Shown: in pieces, positions 53,688-62,342 of the stretch
Numbering within the stretch: the stretch's first letter is position 1
How the letters are laid out: each line of letters starts with the position of its first letter
Assembly: GCA_031548005.1 (NCBI GenBank)
Contig: JAVBRK010000047.1
Location: forward strand, 62,001-126,000
Length of the DNA: 64,000 nt
DNA from: BNXB01 sp031548005
GTDB taxonomy: Bacteria > Bacteroidota > Bacteroidia > Bacteroidales > Azobacteroidaceae
Reading direction: 5' to 3'
Program-made: the position numbers and the translations under genes
Notes under the pieces: generated by a model
Database searches by the model: none
What the model was told of the DNA's origin: nothing
What the model saw: the letters and a program-made list of their open reading frames with translations, nothing else

Positions 53688-53903
53688 ATGAAGCAATTGA
53701 ATCAAATATTGGCAGAAAAATACCAAATGAATGACCCGGAGCTCTCCAAAGCCCGGGAAGTAATTGCAGGCTATATCTCTGAAGAACTACAAAAAGGAGA
53801 GGTAGTCTGCATTGATGGCTTCGGAGAGTTTCAAACAAAAGAAGTAGCGGGAAGAAAAATAGTTTCTTTCATTGCCGCTCCAAACGAAAGTATTGACGAA
53901 TGA
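53688..53903 (+). CDS. HU-superfamily mini-protein without the DNA-binding arm
   Basis: 71 residues. ELSKAREVIAGYISEELQKG corresponds to HU helix 2 and the turn, and EVVCIDGFGEFQTKE to the HU beta-strand signature (compare the G-F-G-x-F core), but the long beta-arm that grips DNA in HU/IHF is reduced to a few residues (VAGRKIVSFIAAP). Its last bases overlap the start codon of the following kinase (ATGA), so it is translationally coupled. Likely a dimer or a partner of the HU-like domain at the kinase N-terminus; that pairing is my inference. Confidence 0.6.
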   Translation: MKQLNQILAEKYQMNDPELSKAREVIAGYISEELQKGEVVCIDGFGEFQTKEVAGRKIVSFIAAPNESIDE

Positions 53904-56848
53904 TAAAAATTCAAGACATCGAAAATGAATTAAAAGTCCGTCTGGAGCAAGAAAATATCCAGATTACAGACGGATTTACTACTGATTTTTTTAAAACTGT
54001 ATTAGAAGTTGTAAAAGAAAATGGGACTATAGAGATTCCTGAATTAGGGACTTTCTTTTACCAGCAAAAAGAAGATACCAATGCAAAATTGGAGTTTGCT
54101 CCTTCCATACAGTTCAGAAATAGCTTAAATAAGGGTCAAAATAAAGAACTGAATGTAAAGGATAATCCATTTACCACAGGCTATCCTGACATTGCCCTGG
54201 CTAAAAGAAAAGTTTCTTTCACCGACGAAAGTGATGCTCTTAAAATTCCGATAAAAGAATCAGAAGTTAAAGCAGGACAAGAATCGTCCACTCCTGGTAC
54301 ATCTAAAAAACAACCGGATATCTTTCCTGAGGGAGGAAAAACAATCAAAGAAGAAATAGGGACAAAAAAGAGTTCCAGAAGAGAATCGAGGGGTCCTGTT
54401 CCGGAAGTTAATAATCCAGGACTTAGATCCGAGGAAAGGAGTCAACCGATTCAGCATAAAAAGCAGACTTCCAATGATAAAGAAGTCGACCTTCAGTGGT
54501 TTTTGATTAATTTTCTGGTGCATTGGAAATGGTTTGCCGCCTCTATCATCCTGGCTTTACTTTGTGGTTATCTATACCTTCGTTACAGTACTCCGGTTTA
54601 TAGTGTTAATTCCGAAATTGTACTAAAAGATAACAAAGGGGGACTAGGAAACAGTGAGCTTTCCATTTTTGAAAATATGAATCTGGTCAATCCTGGAAAC
54701 AATCTGGATAATGAAATGATCATACTTCAATCCCGGGACTTGATAGAAACAGTTGTCAGAGAACAGGGGCTATATATAAAGTACTCCATCAAAGGCCGGT
54801 TTAAAGATTCAGATTTGTATTTTAATGAAAATGCACGGCCTTACCAATCTGTTCCGGTAAAGGTTTCGGTGGAAGAAACAAATCTATCGAATATTGCAGG
54901 TGCGATGCGGTTGAAATTATCGGCCAAGTCTGATAATACCATCACAGTTGAAGGCTCTTATGGAGGAGAAGTCATTTCTGAGACATTCAATACACTTCCG
55001 GCATCCTTTCAGTCGCCAATTGGCGAAGTTTACCTAAAACCGGATCCTGTGTATAAATTAGATCCGGATTTTCCATTGCATGTAGATATTTGTAATCCTC
55101 TGCCAATTGCGATGTATTACAGCTCTATTCTTACAGTTGGTACAGTTGGTAAAAATACCAGTATTGTAAATTTGTCTTTGAACGAAACACATCGTCACCG
55201 TGGTGTAGAATTTCTCTACAAATTGATTGAAATCTACAACCGGGATGCCATGGAAGATAAAAATAAAGCAGCAAAAAACGCTACCCGCTTTATTGAAGAC
55301 AGACTTGCTTCGATTACAAGTGATTTAAGTCGCTCTGAGTTGGACATCGAGGAATTTCGGAGAACAAATCGCTCTACCGATATTGGCTCTGAAACAACTA
55401 TACTGCTTGAAGGAGACAATGCCTCAAAAAAACAATTAGTAGATATCGGGACGCAAATTGAGTTACTGAATATTTTAAGTGAAGAGCTTAAAAAAATAGG
55501 GAATAAACCGCAAACTCTTCCCTATGCTATTGAGTTGAAAGACAATAATTTATCAGGATCGATAAGTGAATATAATGCCGCAGTACTAAATCGGGAGCGT
55601 CTTTTGAAATATACCAATGAGAACAACCAGCAAGTTATTCGGCTCAATGAAAAAATAGCTTTGTTGCGTAATAATATCGCTTTAGGAGCAGACAATTCTC
55701 GTAAAACATTAAAAATCCGAGAGAAAGACATTAATGACCAGATATCGATGTACGGCAAAAGCATTGAAGATATCCCCCGGAAAGAACGAGAGCTGACTGA
55801 AAAAAGACGTCAACAGGAGATTAAAGCGAACCTGTACTTGATGCTTCTGGAAAAGAAAGAAGAAACTGCTTTATCATTGGAGATTACAGCTCCAAGTGCA
55901 AAAGTAATCGAATCTCCTCTGGCAAGCGGCGCTCCAATAGCACCTAACAGACGATTCATTTATATAATCTGTTTTGTTATTGGTCTTATTTTACCATTTA
56001 TACTCTTTAGTTTAAAAGAACTCTTAAACTATAAGGTCAAAACTGAGAAAGATGTTAACAAAAGATCGGATATACCAATTATTGTCACTCTTCCTCAAAG
56101 TAAGAAAAAAGGACCGATGGTGGTTTCGGCCAACTCTACGGACTCTATTACGGAAATGTTCCGGTTGCTTCGTGTTAACTTAGGGACTATTCTTACCGAT
56201 CCCAATAAAAAAGTTATATTGGTTACTTCGTTTTTAAGCGGAGAAGGAAAAACATTCGTATCTTTGAATCTGGCAATGACGTTTGCACTAAAATATAAGA
56301 CGCTGCTGATAGGGTTAGACATCCGTCGTCCAAAGTTAGCATCTTACCTTGGTCTGAATGGCAATGTCGGTAAAAAGGGAATTGTTTCCTATCTGAACGG
56401 AGATGAAGATGATATCGACTCATTAATCCATAAAGGAATCTGTAAAAACTCTAACCTGGATGTATTGTTCTCAGGCGTTGTTCCTCCAAACCCCAATGAG
56501 CTTCTGATGGAAAGAGATTTGGATTGGCTTTTCCTGGAACTAAGGGAGAAATACGACTACATTATAGTCGATACCTCCCCGGTAGGTAGTGTTTCCGACA
56601 CATTCCTGTTAGATCGGATAAGTGATGCAACCCTATTTGTTTTAAGAGAAAATGTGACTCCATTGAATGCCATTAATTTCATTGATAGTATCAATCGTGA
56701 ACATCGTTTGAAAAACATGAGGTTAGTATATAACGGCGTTTCTCAAAATAATTTTGGGAAGTATGGTTACCGATATGGATATGGATATGGATATGGATAT
56801 GGATATGGGTACTCTCAAAATTACAGTTCCAAGGATGAAAACAATTAA
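53900..56848 (+). CDS. Wzc-type tyrosine autokinase / chain-length regulator with N-terminal HU-like domain
   Basis: 982 residues, well beyond the ~800 usual for Bacteroidota Wzc. Residues 1-80 resemble an HU fold (VVKENGTIEIPELGTFFY and KLEFAPSIQFRNSLN match HU strand and C-terminal helix), a low-complexity linker (80-195) leads to membrane helix 1 (about 200-230), a periplasmic Wzz coiled-coil region, helix 2 (about 690-715) and the kinase: Walker A SGEGKT (about 779), Walker A' LLIGLDIRRPK, Walker B YIIVDTSPV (about 887). The C-terminal Tyr-Gly tail is encoded by a GATATG tandem repeat. Drives capsule/EPS polymer length and export with the Wza-like lipoprotein. Overlaps the HU-like mini-gene by 4 bp. 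Confidence 0.88.
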   Translation: MIKIQDIENELKVRLEQENIQITDGFTTDFFKTVLEVVKENGTIEIPELGTFFYQQKEDTNAKLEFAPSIQFRNSLNKGQNKELNVKDNPFTTGYPDIALAKRKVSFTDESDALKIPIKESEVKAGQESSTPGTSKKQPDIFPEGGKTIKEEIGTKKSSRRESRGPVPEVNNPGLRSEERSQPIQHKKQTSNDKEVDLQWFLINFLVHWKWFAASIILALLCGYLYLRYSTPVYSVNSEIVLKDNKGGLGNSELSIFENMNLVNPGNNLDNEMIILQSRDLIETVVREQGLYIKYSIKGRFKDSDLYFNENARPYQSVPVKVSVEETNLSNIAGAMRLKLSAKSDNTITVEGSYGGEVISETFNTLPASFQSPIGEVYLKPDPVYKLDPDFPLHVDICNPLPIAMYYSSILTVGTVGKNTSIVNLSLNETHRHRGVEFLYKLIEIYNRDAMEDKNKAAKNATRFIEDRLASITSDLSRSELDIEEFRRTNRSTDIGSETTILLEGDNASKKQLVDIGTQIELLNILSEELKKIGNKPQTLPYAIELKDNNLSGSISEYNAAVLNRERLLKYTNENNQQVIRLNEKIALLRNNIALGADNSRKTLKIREKDINDQISMYGKSIEDIPRKERELTEKRRQQEIKANLYLMLLEKKEETALSLEITAPSAKVIESPLASGAPIAPNRRFIYIICFVIGLILPFILFSLKELLNYKVKTEKDVNKRSDIPIIVTLPQSKKKGPMVVSANSTDSITEMFRLLRVNLGTILTDPNKKVILVTSFLSGEGKTFVSLNLAMTFALKYKTLLIGLDIRRPKLASYLGLNGNVGKKGIVSYLNGDEDDIDSLIHKGICKNSNLDVLFSGVVPPNPNELLMERDLDWLFLELREKYDYIIVDTSPVGSVSDTFLLDRISDATLFVLRENVTPLNAINFIDSINREHRLKNMRLVYNGVSQNNFGKYGYRYGYGYGYGYGYGYSQNYSSKDENN
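56772..56807 (+). repeat. Six tandem GATATG units encoding a Tyr-Gly tail
   Basis: Perfect 6 x 6-bp repeat in the last codons of the kinase gene, giving alternating Tyr and Gly (YGYGYGYGYG...). Slippage would change the number of autophosphorylated tyrosines by one Tyr-Gly pair per unit and never shift the frame. Confidence 0.9.
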
Positions 56849-56879
56849 GATTATTAACACATATTAAACCAAGTAAATT

Positions 56880-57644
56880 ATGAAACAGAAATTATTTTAT
56901 TTATTAGCAGCATTTGCAATGTTAGTTGCAGTTGTGCCGGCTTACGCAGGAGATCTCAAAGACGAATCACAGATGATTCCAACTAAAACTGGATCTGAAT
57001 ATGGTTATTCAATGAACGAGATGTGGTATGTATCCTTAGGCATCGGTCCTAATCTTTTAATGGCCAGCCAAGATGGTATAATGGCTTTTGGAGACCGTAT
57101 AACATTTGGAGGAGGGATTTCAATCGGTAAATGGTTTAACCCTGGTTTGGGACTCCGTTTGCAAGGATATTACGGACAATACACTGGATGGAATTTCAAC
57201 ATTCCTCAAATGGGTACATTTACTCATGATGACGGAACAAGTTATTTTCCAAAAAACTGGCCGGATATGAAATATAAAGAAGGAAAAAACGGTGAAGAAG
57301 GGTTTTTACAGGAGTTCAACGGATTCTCTTTTACATTGGATTTCACCGCTAACCTGACAAAACTGATTTCAGGATATGGTTCGGAACCAACTCACTTCGA
57401 ACTGATCGCTTTTGCTGGTCCTGGAATATACATGTCTTCCGAAGCTGATGTTAAATCTGCTGAAACGGTAATGGGAGGCCATTTCGGTGGACGTGTGAAC
57501 TATACTCCATCATTGGGAGGCAAGTTGGCTATCTTCTTTGAAGCTAATGGTACATTCATGGACGATAAATTCGACGGATATCTTGGAGACAAGGGTTTCG
57601 ATGCTTCTTCTGCTATGATGGTTGGTGTTCAATATACTTTCTAA
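56880..57644 (+). CDS. Outer-membrane protein, small beta-barrel
   Basis: 254 residues. Signal peptide (LFYLLAAFAMLVAVVPAYAG), then strands rich in Gly/aromatic residues (YVSLGIGPNLLMASQDG, SIGKWFNPGLGLRLQGYYGQ), ending in MMVGVQYTF with a C-terminal Phe. OmpA-N/opacity-like barrels look similar. It follows the kinase by 31 bp and may be part of the glycan export or a surface porin; the family is not resolved. Confidence 0.7.
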   Translation: MKQKLFYLLAAFAMLVAVVPAYAGDLKDESQMIPTKTGSEYGYSMNEMWYVSLGIGPNLLMASQDGIMAFGDRITFGGGISIGKWFNPGLGLRLQGYYGQYTGWNFNIPQMGTFTHDDGTSYFPKNWPDMKYKEGKNGEEGFLQEFNGFSFTLDFTANLTKLISGYGSEPTHFELIAFAGPGIYMSSEADVKSAETVMGGHFGGRVNYTPSLGGKLAIFFEANGTFMDDKFDGYLGDKGFDASSAMMVGVQYTF

Positions 57645-57651
57645 TAAATGA

Positions 57652-58092
57652 ATGTCTGAACCAGAAAGCAACGTACAGAATTCTGTACAATTATTAAATA
57701 TTCCCAAAATCCTGGATGAACGAGGGAACTTGTCGTTTATAGAGAAAGGCAATTCGTTGCCTTTCTCTATTAAACGTACTTACTGGATTTATGATGTCCC
57801 GGGAGGGGAAATACGTGGAGGTCATGCCTTCAAAAAACAAAAAGAATTGATTGTCGCTCTGTCGGGAAGTTTTGATGTTGTCCTACACAATGGAATCACA
57901 GAACAACGATTTTCATTAAATAGATCTTATATAGGCCTCTATATCCCCAATATGTACTGGAGGAGAATGGAAAATTTCTCTACCAATGCAGTCTGTCTTG
58001 TTTTGGCTTCGACCAGTTATCAGGAAATGGATTACATCAGGGACTTTGAGTCCTTTTTAATAGAACAAAAAAATGGGAACATCGGTTTTTAA
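57652..58092 (+). CDS. FdtA/QdtA-like sugar 3,4-ketoisomerase homologue, copy 1 (active-site His replaced)
   Basis: 146 residues, cupin. Family members isomerise dTDP-4-keto-6-deoxyglucose to the 3-keto form, the branch to 3-amino-3,6-dideoxy sugars. WIYDVPGGEIRGGHAFKKQ holds the conserved block, but the second His of the usual HAH (the pair His49/His51 in FdtA) is Phe here. YIGLYIPNMYWRRMENFS matches the second half. The neighbour 20 bp inside its 3' end is an intact copy, so this may be a partner subunit or have altered chemistry. A strong hairpin lies inside its 5' part. Confidence 0.78.
   Translation: MSEPESNVQNSVQLLNIPKILDERGNLSFIEKGNSLPFSIKRTYWIYDVPGGEIRGGHAFKKQKELIVALSGSFDVVLHNGITEQRFSLNRSYIGLYIPNMYWRRMENFSTNAVCLVLASTSYQEMDYIRDFESFLIEQKNGNIGF
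57739..57770 (+). other. Perfect 14-bp hairpin with UUCG tetraloop inside the first ketoisomerase gene
   Basis: ATAGAGAAAGGCAA (57739-57752), loop TTCG, exact complement (57757-57770). UUCG is an exceptionally stable loop. It lies 88 bp into the coding sequence and is not followed by a T tract, so it is more likely an RNA-processing or stability element than a terminator. Confidence 0.7.
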
Positions 58093-58486
58093 CTGTTGTG
58101 TACTGGAGTTACCAAAAATTTCCAATAGAGCAGGCAATATGACGGCTTTGAATAACTCTATTGATTTACCTTTCGATGTACGCAGGGTTTACTATCTTTA
58201 CGATGTCCCTGGAGGAGAATCGCGAGGAGGACATGCGCATAAGAATTTACAGCAATTAATTGTTGCTGTAAGCGGAAGTTTCGATGTAATTATTGATGAC
58301 GGAAAAAATAAAAAAACAATTTCATTAAACCGCCCTAATTTTGGATTGTTGGTAATTCCCGGAATTTGGCGGGAACTAAGCAATTTTTCATCAGGGGCAA
58401 TTTGTTTAGTATTAGCATCGCACGAATACGACGAAAACGATTATATAAGGGAATACAATCAATTTTTACATTACAAACTTCATTAA
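58073..58486 (+). CDS. FdtA/QdtA-like sugar 3,4-ketoisomerase, copy 2 (intact active site)
   Basis: 137 residues, cupin. LYDVPGGESRGGHAHKN has both catalytic-type histidines, and GLLVIPGIWRELSNFS the second conserved block. Overlaps copy 1 by 20 bp and is 6 bp before the adenylation gene. With the DegT-type aminotransferase further on, this gives the FdtA/QdtA-FdtB/QdtB pair for dTDP-3-amino-3,6-dideoxy-hexose; galacto or gluco configuration cannot be told. Confidence 0.85.
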   Translation: MGTSVFNCCVLELPKISNRAGNMTALNNSIDLPFDVRRVYYLYDVPGGESRGGHAHKNLQQLIVAVSGSFDVIIDDGKNKKTISLNRPNFGLLVIPGIWRELSNFSSGAICLVLASHEYDENDYIREYNQFLHYKLH

Positions 58487-58492
58487 AAAGTA

Positions 58493-60010
58493 ATGCAAAT
58501 AAACGTAACACAATATCTTAATAAGACAGCAGAACGTTTTCCTGAAAAAATTGCGGTTAAAGATAAATATAAATCGCTAAATTTTGGGAGCCTGAAAGCA
58601 CAAGCATTGGCTCTCGCAACTCAAATTATTGAGAAAAACCCAGGTATAAATAAGCCAATTCCTGTATTCATGGAAAAGGGGTCTGATATGGTTTTAAGCT
58701 TTGCCGCAATTAATTATTCGGGAAACTTCTATGTTCCAATGGATACCAAATCTCCTGATACACGTATCAAAAATATATTAGACTCTCTGCAACCGGAAAT
58801 TATTCTGACGAATAAAGCTAAATGCGAACAATTAAAATCAATTTATGATAAGACAATCATATGCCTGGATGAAATCGATTTTACAGTTCCGGTTGCATTC
58901 GAAACAATCGAGGCAAGGTTATTCGATGTAATTGATACAGATCCGGTATATTCTATCTTCACATCAGGTTCTACAGGGCTTCCCAAAGGTGTTGTCATTT
59001 CTCACAGAAGCGTTATCGACTACATCGACTGGGCTATCGAAACATTTCACATCGAAAGCGATACTATAATTGGCAATCAGGCTCCTTTTTACTTCGATAA
59101 CTCGACTCTCGACCTATACCTGATGTTTGCAACAGGAGCAACTCTAGTTGTCGTACCGGAAGAACACTACGCTTTCCCTGCAAAACTGATCGAACTTCTC
59201 GATGAAGAAAAAATAAATTTTGTTTTTTGGGTTCCTTTTGTTCTGATTAATATTACAAATTTCAATCTGCTCGAAAAAAAGAAACCGACCTACCTAAAGA
59301 AAATACTTTTTGCAGGAGAAGTCATGCCAAACAAACATTTGAACTATTGGCGTAAATTTTTACCAAATTGTTTGTACGCCAACCTATACGGACCAACCGA
59401 AATTACGGTAGATTGTACTTATTATGTGGTAAACAGGGATTTTGCCGACAACGACCCACTCCCTATTGGTATTCCTTGTAAAAATAGTGGAGTTCTGATA
59501 CTTAATAAAGAAAATCAACTTGCTGGAACCGGAGAACAAGGAGAGCTTTGTGTAAGAGGTTCCTCTCTCGCAATGGGATATTATAATGACCCAGAAAAAA
59601 CTTCGAAAGCATTTGTTCAAAATCCTATAAATAAGCACTATCCTGAAATTATATACCGAACAGGAGATATTGCATACTGGAATGAACACAGAGAAATAAT
59701 CTATGTGGGAAGAAAAGACTCACAAATAAAACATAATGGTTACCGGATTGAATTAGGGGAAATAGAAACCGCCGTTCTATCAACACAAATGGTTAAAGCC
59801 ACTTGTGTAGTCTATAACAATAATAATAAAGAGATTGAAGTTTTTTTTCAATCAGAATCTGAATTGAATATTGGAGAGTTCCGAAAAAAAATGACAGAAT
59901 TCGTTCCCAAATATATGATTCCAACGAAGTATCACAGGTTGGAAGAAATGCCTTTGAACGCTAATGGAAAAATAGACCGGTTAGCATTAAGTAAACAGAT
60001 CTATGGATAA
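58493..60010 (+). CDS. Stand-alone adenylation enzyme (DltA/NRPS A-domain-like)
   Basis: 505 residues, a complete adenylation domain: A3 YSIFTSGSTGLPKG, A5 NLYGPTEITVDCT, A7 YRTGDIAYWN, A8 GRKDSQIKHNGYRIELGEIE, A10 LNANGKIDRLAL. The FDNSTLDLY segment keeps the Asp that in A domains contacts the substrate amino group, pointing to an amino acid rather than a fatty acid, with DltA as the closest pattern. It would load the carrier protein at 60818. Overlaps the next gene by 8 bp. Confidence 0.85.
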   Translation: MQINVTQYLNKTAERFPEKIAVKDKYKSLNFGSLKAQALALATQIIEKNPGINKPIPVFMEKGSDMVLSFAAINYSGNFYVPMDTKSPDTRIKNILDSLQPEIILTNKAKCEQLKSIYDKTIICLDEIDFTVPVAFETIEARLFDVIDTDPVYSIFTSGSTGLPKGVVISHRSVIDYIDWAIETFHIESDTIIGNQAPFYFDNSTLDLYLMFATGATLVVVPEEHYAFPAKLIELLDEEKINFVFWVPFVLINITNFNLLEKKKPTYLKKILFAGEVMPNKHLNYWRKFLPNCLYANLYGPTEITVDCTYYVVNRDFADNDPLPIGIPCKNSGVLILNKENQLAGTGEQGELCVRGSSLAMGYYNDPEKTSKAFVQNPINKHYPEIIYRTGDIAYWNEHREIIYVGRKDSQIKHNGYRIELGEIETAVLSTQMVKATCVVYNNNNKEIEVFFQSESELNIGEFRKKMTEFVPKYMIPTKYHRLEEMPLNANGKIDRLALSKQIYG

Positions 60011-60812
60011 TATTTGCGATTATTCTCAAATAAGTAATACCATTTCTACGATCAGATCGTATAAAGAAGGCTTCATAATAAATTTTTATATTGATGAAAA
60101 GCTCTCCAGATCATTAATAAGCCAAGGATTGCTATATATTGAAATACATGAGAAGTGTATATTCATCTTCCGGAAAAATGATGATTTCTTTCATTTGTAC
60201 TTCATATCAACCGGACTTACACAATTGAATTGTGGACTATCCAAACTTTCGGGCACTTATCCCGATTCAATTTTTGTAACAGATCTAATTGGAAATAATG
60301 ATTCTGTGATCAAAATATGTGAGGTTTTTGAGAAAAACGGATTCACCATTCGTCGAAAATTACGCCGGATGGTAAGAACAACTGGTTTGGACCAAGAACA
60401 AACTCTGGACCCTATTGTTGATTATGCAAAGCCAGAATATGTTAAACAATTACAAGAGTTACTGATTGAAAACTTTGACAAATACAGTGAACAAATTCCT
60501 ACAGAAGATGAGATTCTGCAAAAAATTGAAAATAAACAGGTACTAATAACTACTTACCAGAGCAAGCTGACCGGATGTGTTATTTTCGATATAAACGGAA
60601 TATCGTCGCACTTACGATATTGGGTCACACTCCCTGCTTATCGTAATCAAAAAATAGGGTCATCTCTTTTCCGGCGAGCTTTTCATGAATGTAGAAACAC
60701 TAAAAGGCAAACATTATGGGTAGACGATAAAAATGAAAATGCCATTAAAATATACTCTTACTATGGATTTACTTTTGAATCCCTTACAGATTTCATAATG
60801 ATAAAAAAATAA
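60003..60812 (+). CDS. GNAT-family acyltransferase with extra N-terminal domain
   Basis: 269 residues. The C-terminal GNAT region (about 130-269) contains LRYWVTLPAYRNQKIGSSLF, the pattern of the acyl-CoA/phosphopantetheine-binding loop and helix, and ENAIKIYSYYGFTF. The N-terminal ~130 residues are not recognised. In this operon it could transfer the acyl or aminoacyl group from the carrier protein to the amino sugar. It overlaps the adenylation gene by 8 bp, implying tight coupling. Confidence 0.72.
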   Translation: MDNICDYSQISNTISTIRSYKEGFIINFYIDEKLSRSLISQGLLYIEIHEKCIFIFRKNDDFFHLYFISTGLTQLNCGLSKLSGTYPDSIFVTDLIGNNDSVIKICEVFEKNGFTIRRKLRRMVRTTGLDQEQTLDPIVDYAKPEYVKQLQELLIENFDKYSEQIPTEDEILQKIENKQVLITTYQSKLTGCVIFDINGISSHLRYWVTLPAYRNQKIGSSLFRRAFHECRNTKRQTLWVDDKNENAIKIYSYYGFTFESLTDFIMIKK

Positions 60813-60817
60813 ATGTA

Positions 60818-61048
60818 ATGAAAGAACAAATTATCAAAATACTTACTGAACTCCGTCCTGAGTCCGATTTTACTCAGGAAGTTGACTTCATACAAGAAGG
60901 TATGTTGGACTCATTTGATGTGGTGACATTAGTAACTACCCTGGACGAAGCATTCGGAATATCGATTGACGGAATTGATGTGCTACCAGAGAACTTTTCC
61001 TCAATAGATAAAATAATACAATTATTAAACAAAAATGGTATCCAGTAA
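60818..61048 (+). CDS. Acyl carrier protein, DltC-like
   Basis: 76 residues. Phosphopantetheine serine in GMLDSFDVV; helical pattern and TLDEAFGISI fit carrier proteins of the DltC/AcpP size. Placed right after the adenylation enzyme and GNAT and directly before the KASIII-type gene. Probably carries the aminoacyl group activated upstream. Confidence 0.85.
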   Translation: MKEQIIKILTELRPESDFTQEVDFIQEGMLDSFDVVTLVTTLDEAFGISIDGIDVLPENFSSIDKIIQLLNKNGIQ

Positions 61049-62119
61049 ATGAGCCTGAAATTTACATATCACGATAAACGAATTAGCGGTATTCTGGCGG
61101 TTTTGCCTGATCGAGAAGTTTTATTTGAAGAAGGAATGGAGAATTATAACTTTTCTCCAGCCAAATCAATGAAACTCAAGTTAGCAATGGGCTATAATAA
61201 ACACCGGGTTGTTAATCAAGAAACGAATGTTTCTGATATGTGCGTATTCGGGATTAACTATCTTATAGACAAATATTTAATAAAGAAAGAAGATATTAGT
61301 GCTCTCATCCTTGTTACACAATCACCTGAACACTTCATGCCTCCAACAAGTAATATCATACAGGGGAAACTGGAACTTGGGAGAGACGTCTTATGTATGG
61401 ATATCAATCAGGGTTGTGCGGGATTCATCATCGGATTAATTCAATCATATATGCTCTTAGAGCAAGACAGTATAAAAAAGGTAGTACTGATGAATGCCGA
61501 TGTTTTAAGTCATAAAGTAAGCAATCGGGATAGAAATAGCCATCCCTTGATTGGTGATGCTGCCTGTATTACTGTAGTTGAACGTAGTTCTGATCCCTGT
61601 TCCATTCAAGCAGTATTAAATATGGATGGCAGAGGGGCCTATACATTACAAATTCCGGCAGGAGGATTCAAACTACCTTCTAGCAAAGAAACTGCCGAGA
61701 TGAAAGAAGATGAAAATGGGAATTTTAGAAGCTTGGATAACCTGATCATGAAAGGAGATGAAGTTTTTAATTTTGTCCAAAATGAAGTTCCTCCCATGAT
61801 TGAAGAACTTCTTTCCATCTCCGGGAAAAAAGCCAATGATATCGACCATTATCTGTTTCATCAGCCCAACAAGTTCATGCTAAACAAATTAGCTGATAAG
61901 ATTGGCATTCCCAGGGAAAAGATGCCTTCTAACATTGTTGAGAACTTCGGGAACGCCAGCGGAGCAACTATTCCAACAAATATTGCTTTTAATTTAGGAA
62001 CTGATGCTCTTGCCTCAACTTTTGATGTTTGTTTTGCAGGATTCGGTATCGGATTAGCCTGGGGAGGAATTCAGCAGCAATTAGGAAAATTAAACTTTAA
62101 TCAGATAATATATTATTGA
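61049..62119 (+). CDS. Ketoacyl-ACP synthase III-like (FabH-type) enzyme
   Basis: 356 residues, slightly longer than FabH. Catalytic Cys in NQGCAGFIIG (near residue 132), His in LFHQPNKFM and Asn in NFGNASGATIP complete the triad. Primes acyl chains by condensing an acyl-CoA with malonyl-ACP; here it may instead transfer an acyl to the carrier proteins. It begins directly after the ACP stop. The product's chain is not readable. Confidence 0.88.
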   Translation: MSLKFTYHDKRISGILAVLPDREVLFEEGMENYNFSPAKSMKLKLAMGYNKHRVVNQETNVSDMCVFGINYLIDKYLIKKEDISALILVTQSPEHFMPPTSNIIQGKLELGRDVLCMDINQGCAGFIIGLIQSYMLLEQDSIKKVVLMNADVLSHKVSNRDRNSHPLIGDAACITVVERSSDPCSIQAVLNMDGRGAYTLQIPAGGFKLPSSKETAEMKEDENGNFRSLDNLIMKGDEVFNFVQNEVPPMIEELLSISGKKANDIDHYLFHQPNKFMLNKLADKIGIPREKMPSNIVENFGNASGATIPTNIAFNLGTDALASTFDVCFAGFGIGLAWGGIQQQLGKLNFNQIIYY

Positions 62120-62120
62120 A

Positions 62121-62342
62121 ATGGATCGTTTTTTAGAACAAGTAGCCGAAATTTTAGAAGTCGATAAAGTAACTCCAACAGATGTTTTATCAGAATTTGA
62201 TGCCTGGGATTCACTTTCACGGCTTTCAATTATTGCTTTGGCTGGCGAATCGTATGGAGCAACAATTTATGCTGATGAATTAAGAAGCATAGATACTGTC
62301 GATAACCTGCAAAAATTAATAGAGTCTAAAAGGCAAAAATGA
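62121..62342 (+). CDS. Acyl carrier protein (second)
   Basis: 73 residues. FDAWDSLSRLSIIAL carries the phosphopantetheine serine (D-S-L). One bp after the KASIII-type stop and overlapping the SDR start by 4 bp. Its sequence differs strongly from the first carrier, suggesting separate cargo: an acyl chain here, an amino acid on the first. Confidence 0.85.
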   Translation: MDRFLEQVAEILEVDKVTPTDVLSEFDAWDSLSRLSIIALAGESYGATIYADELRSIDTVDNLQKLIESKRQK

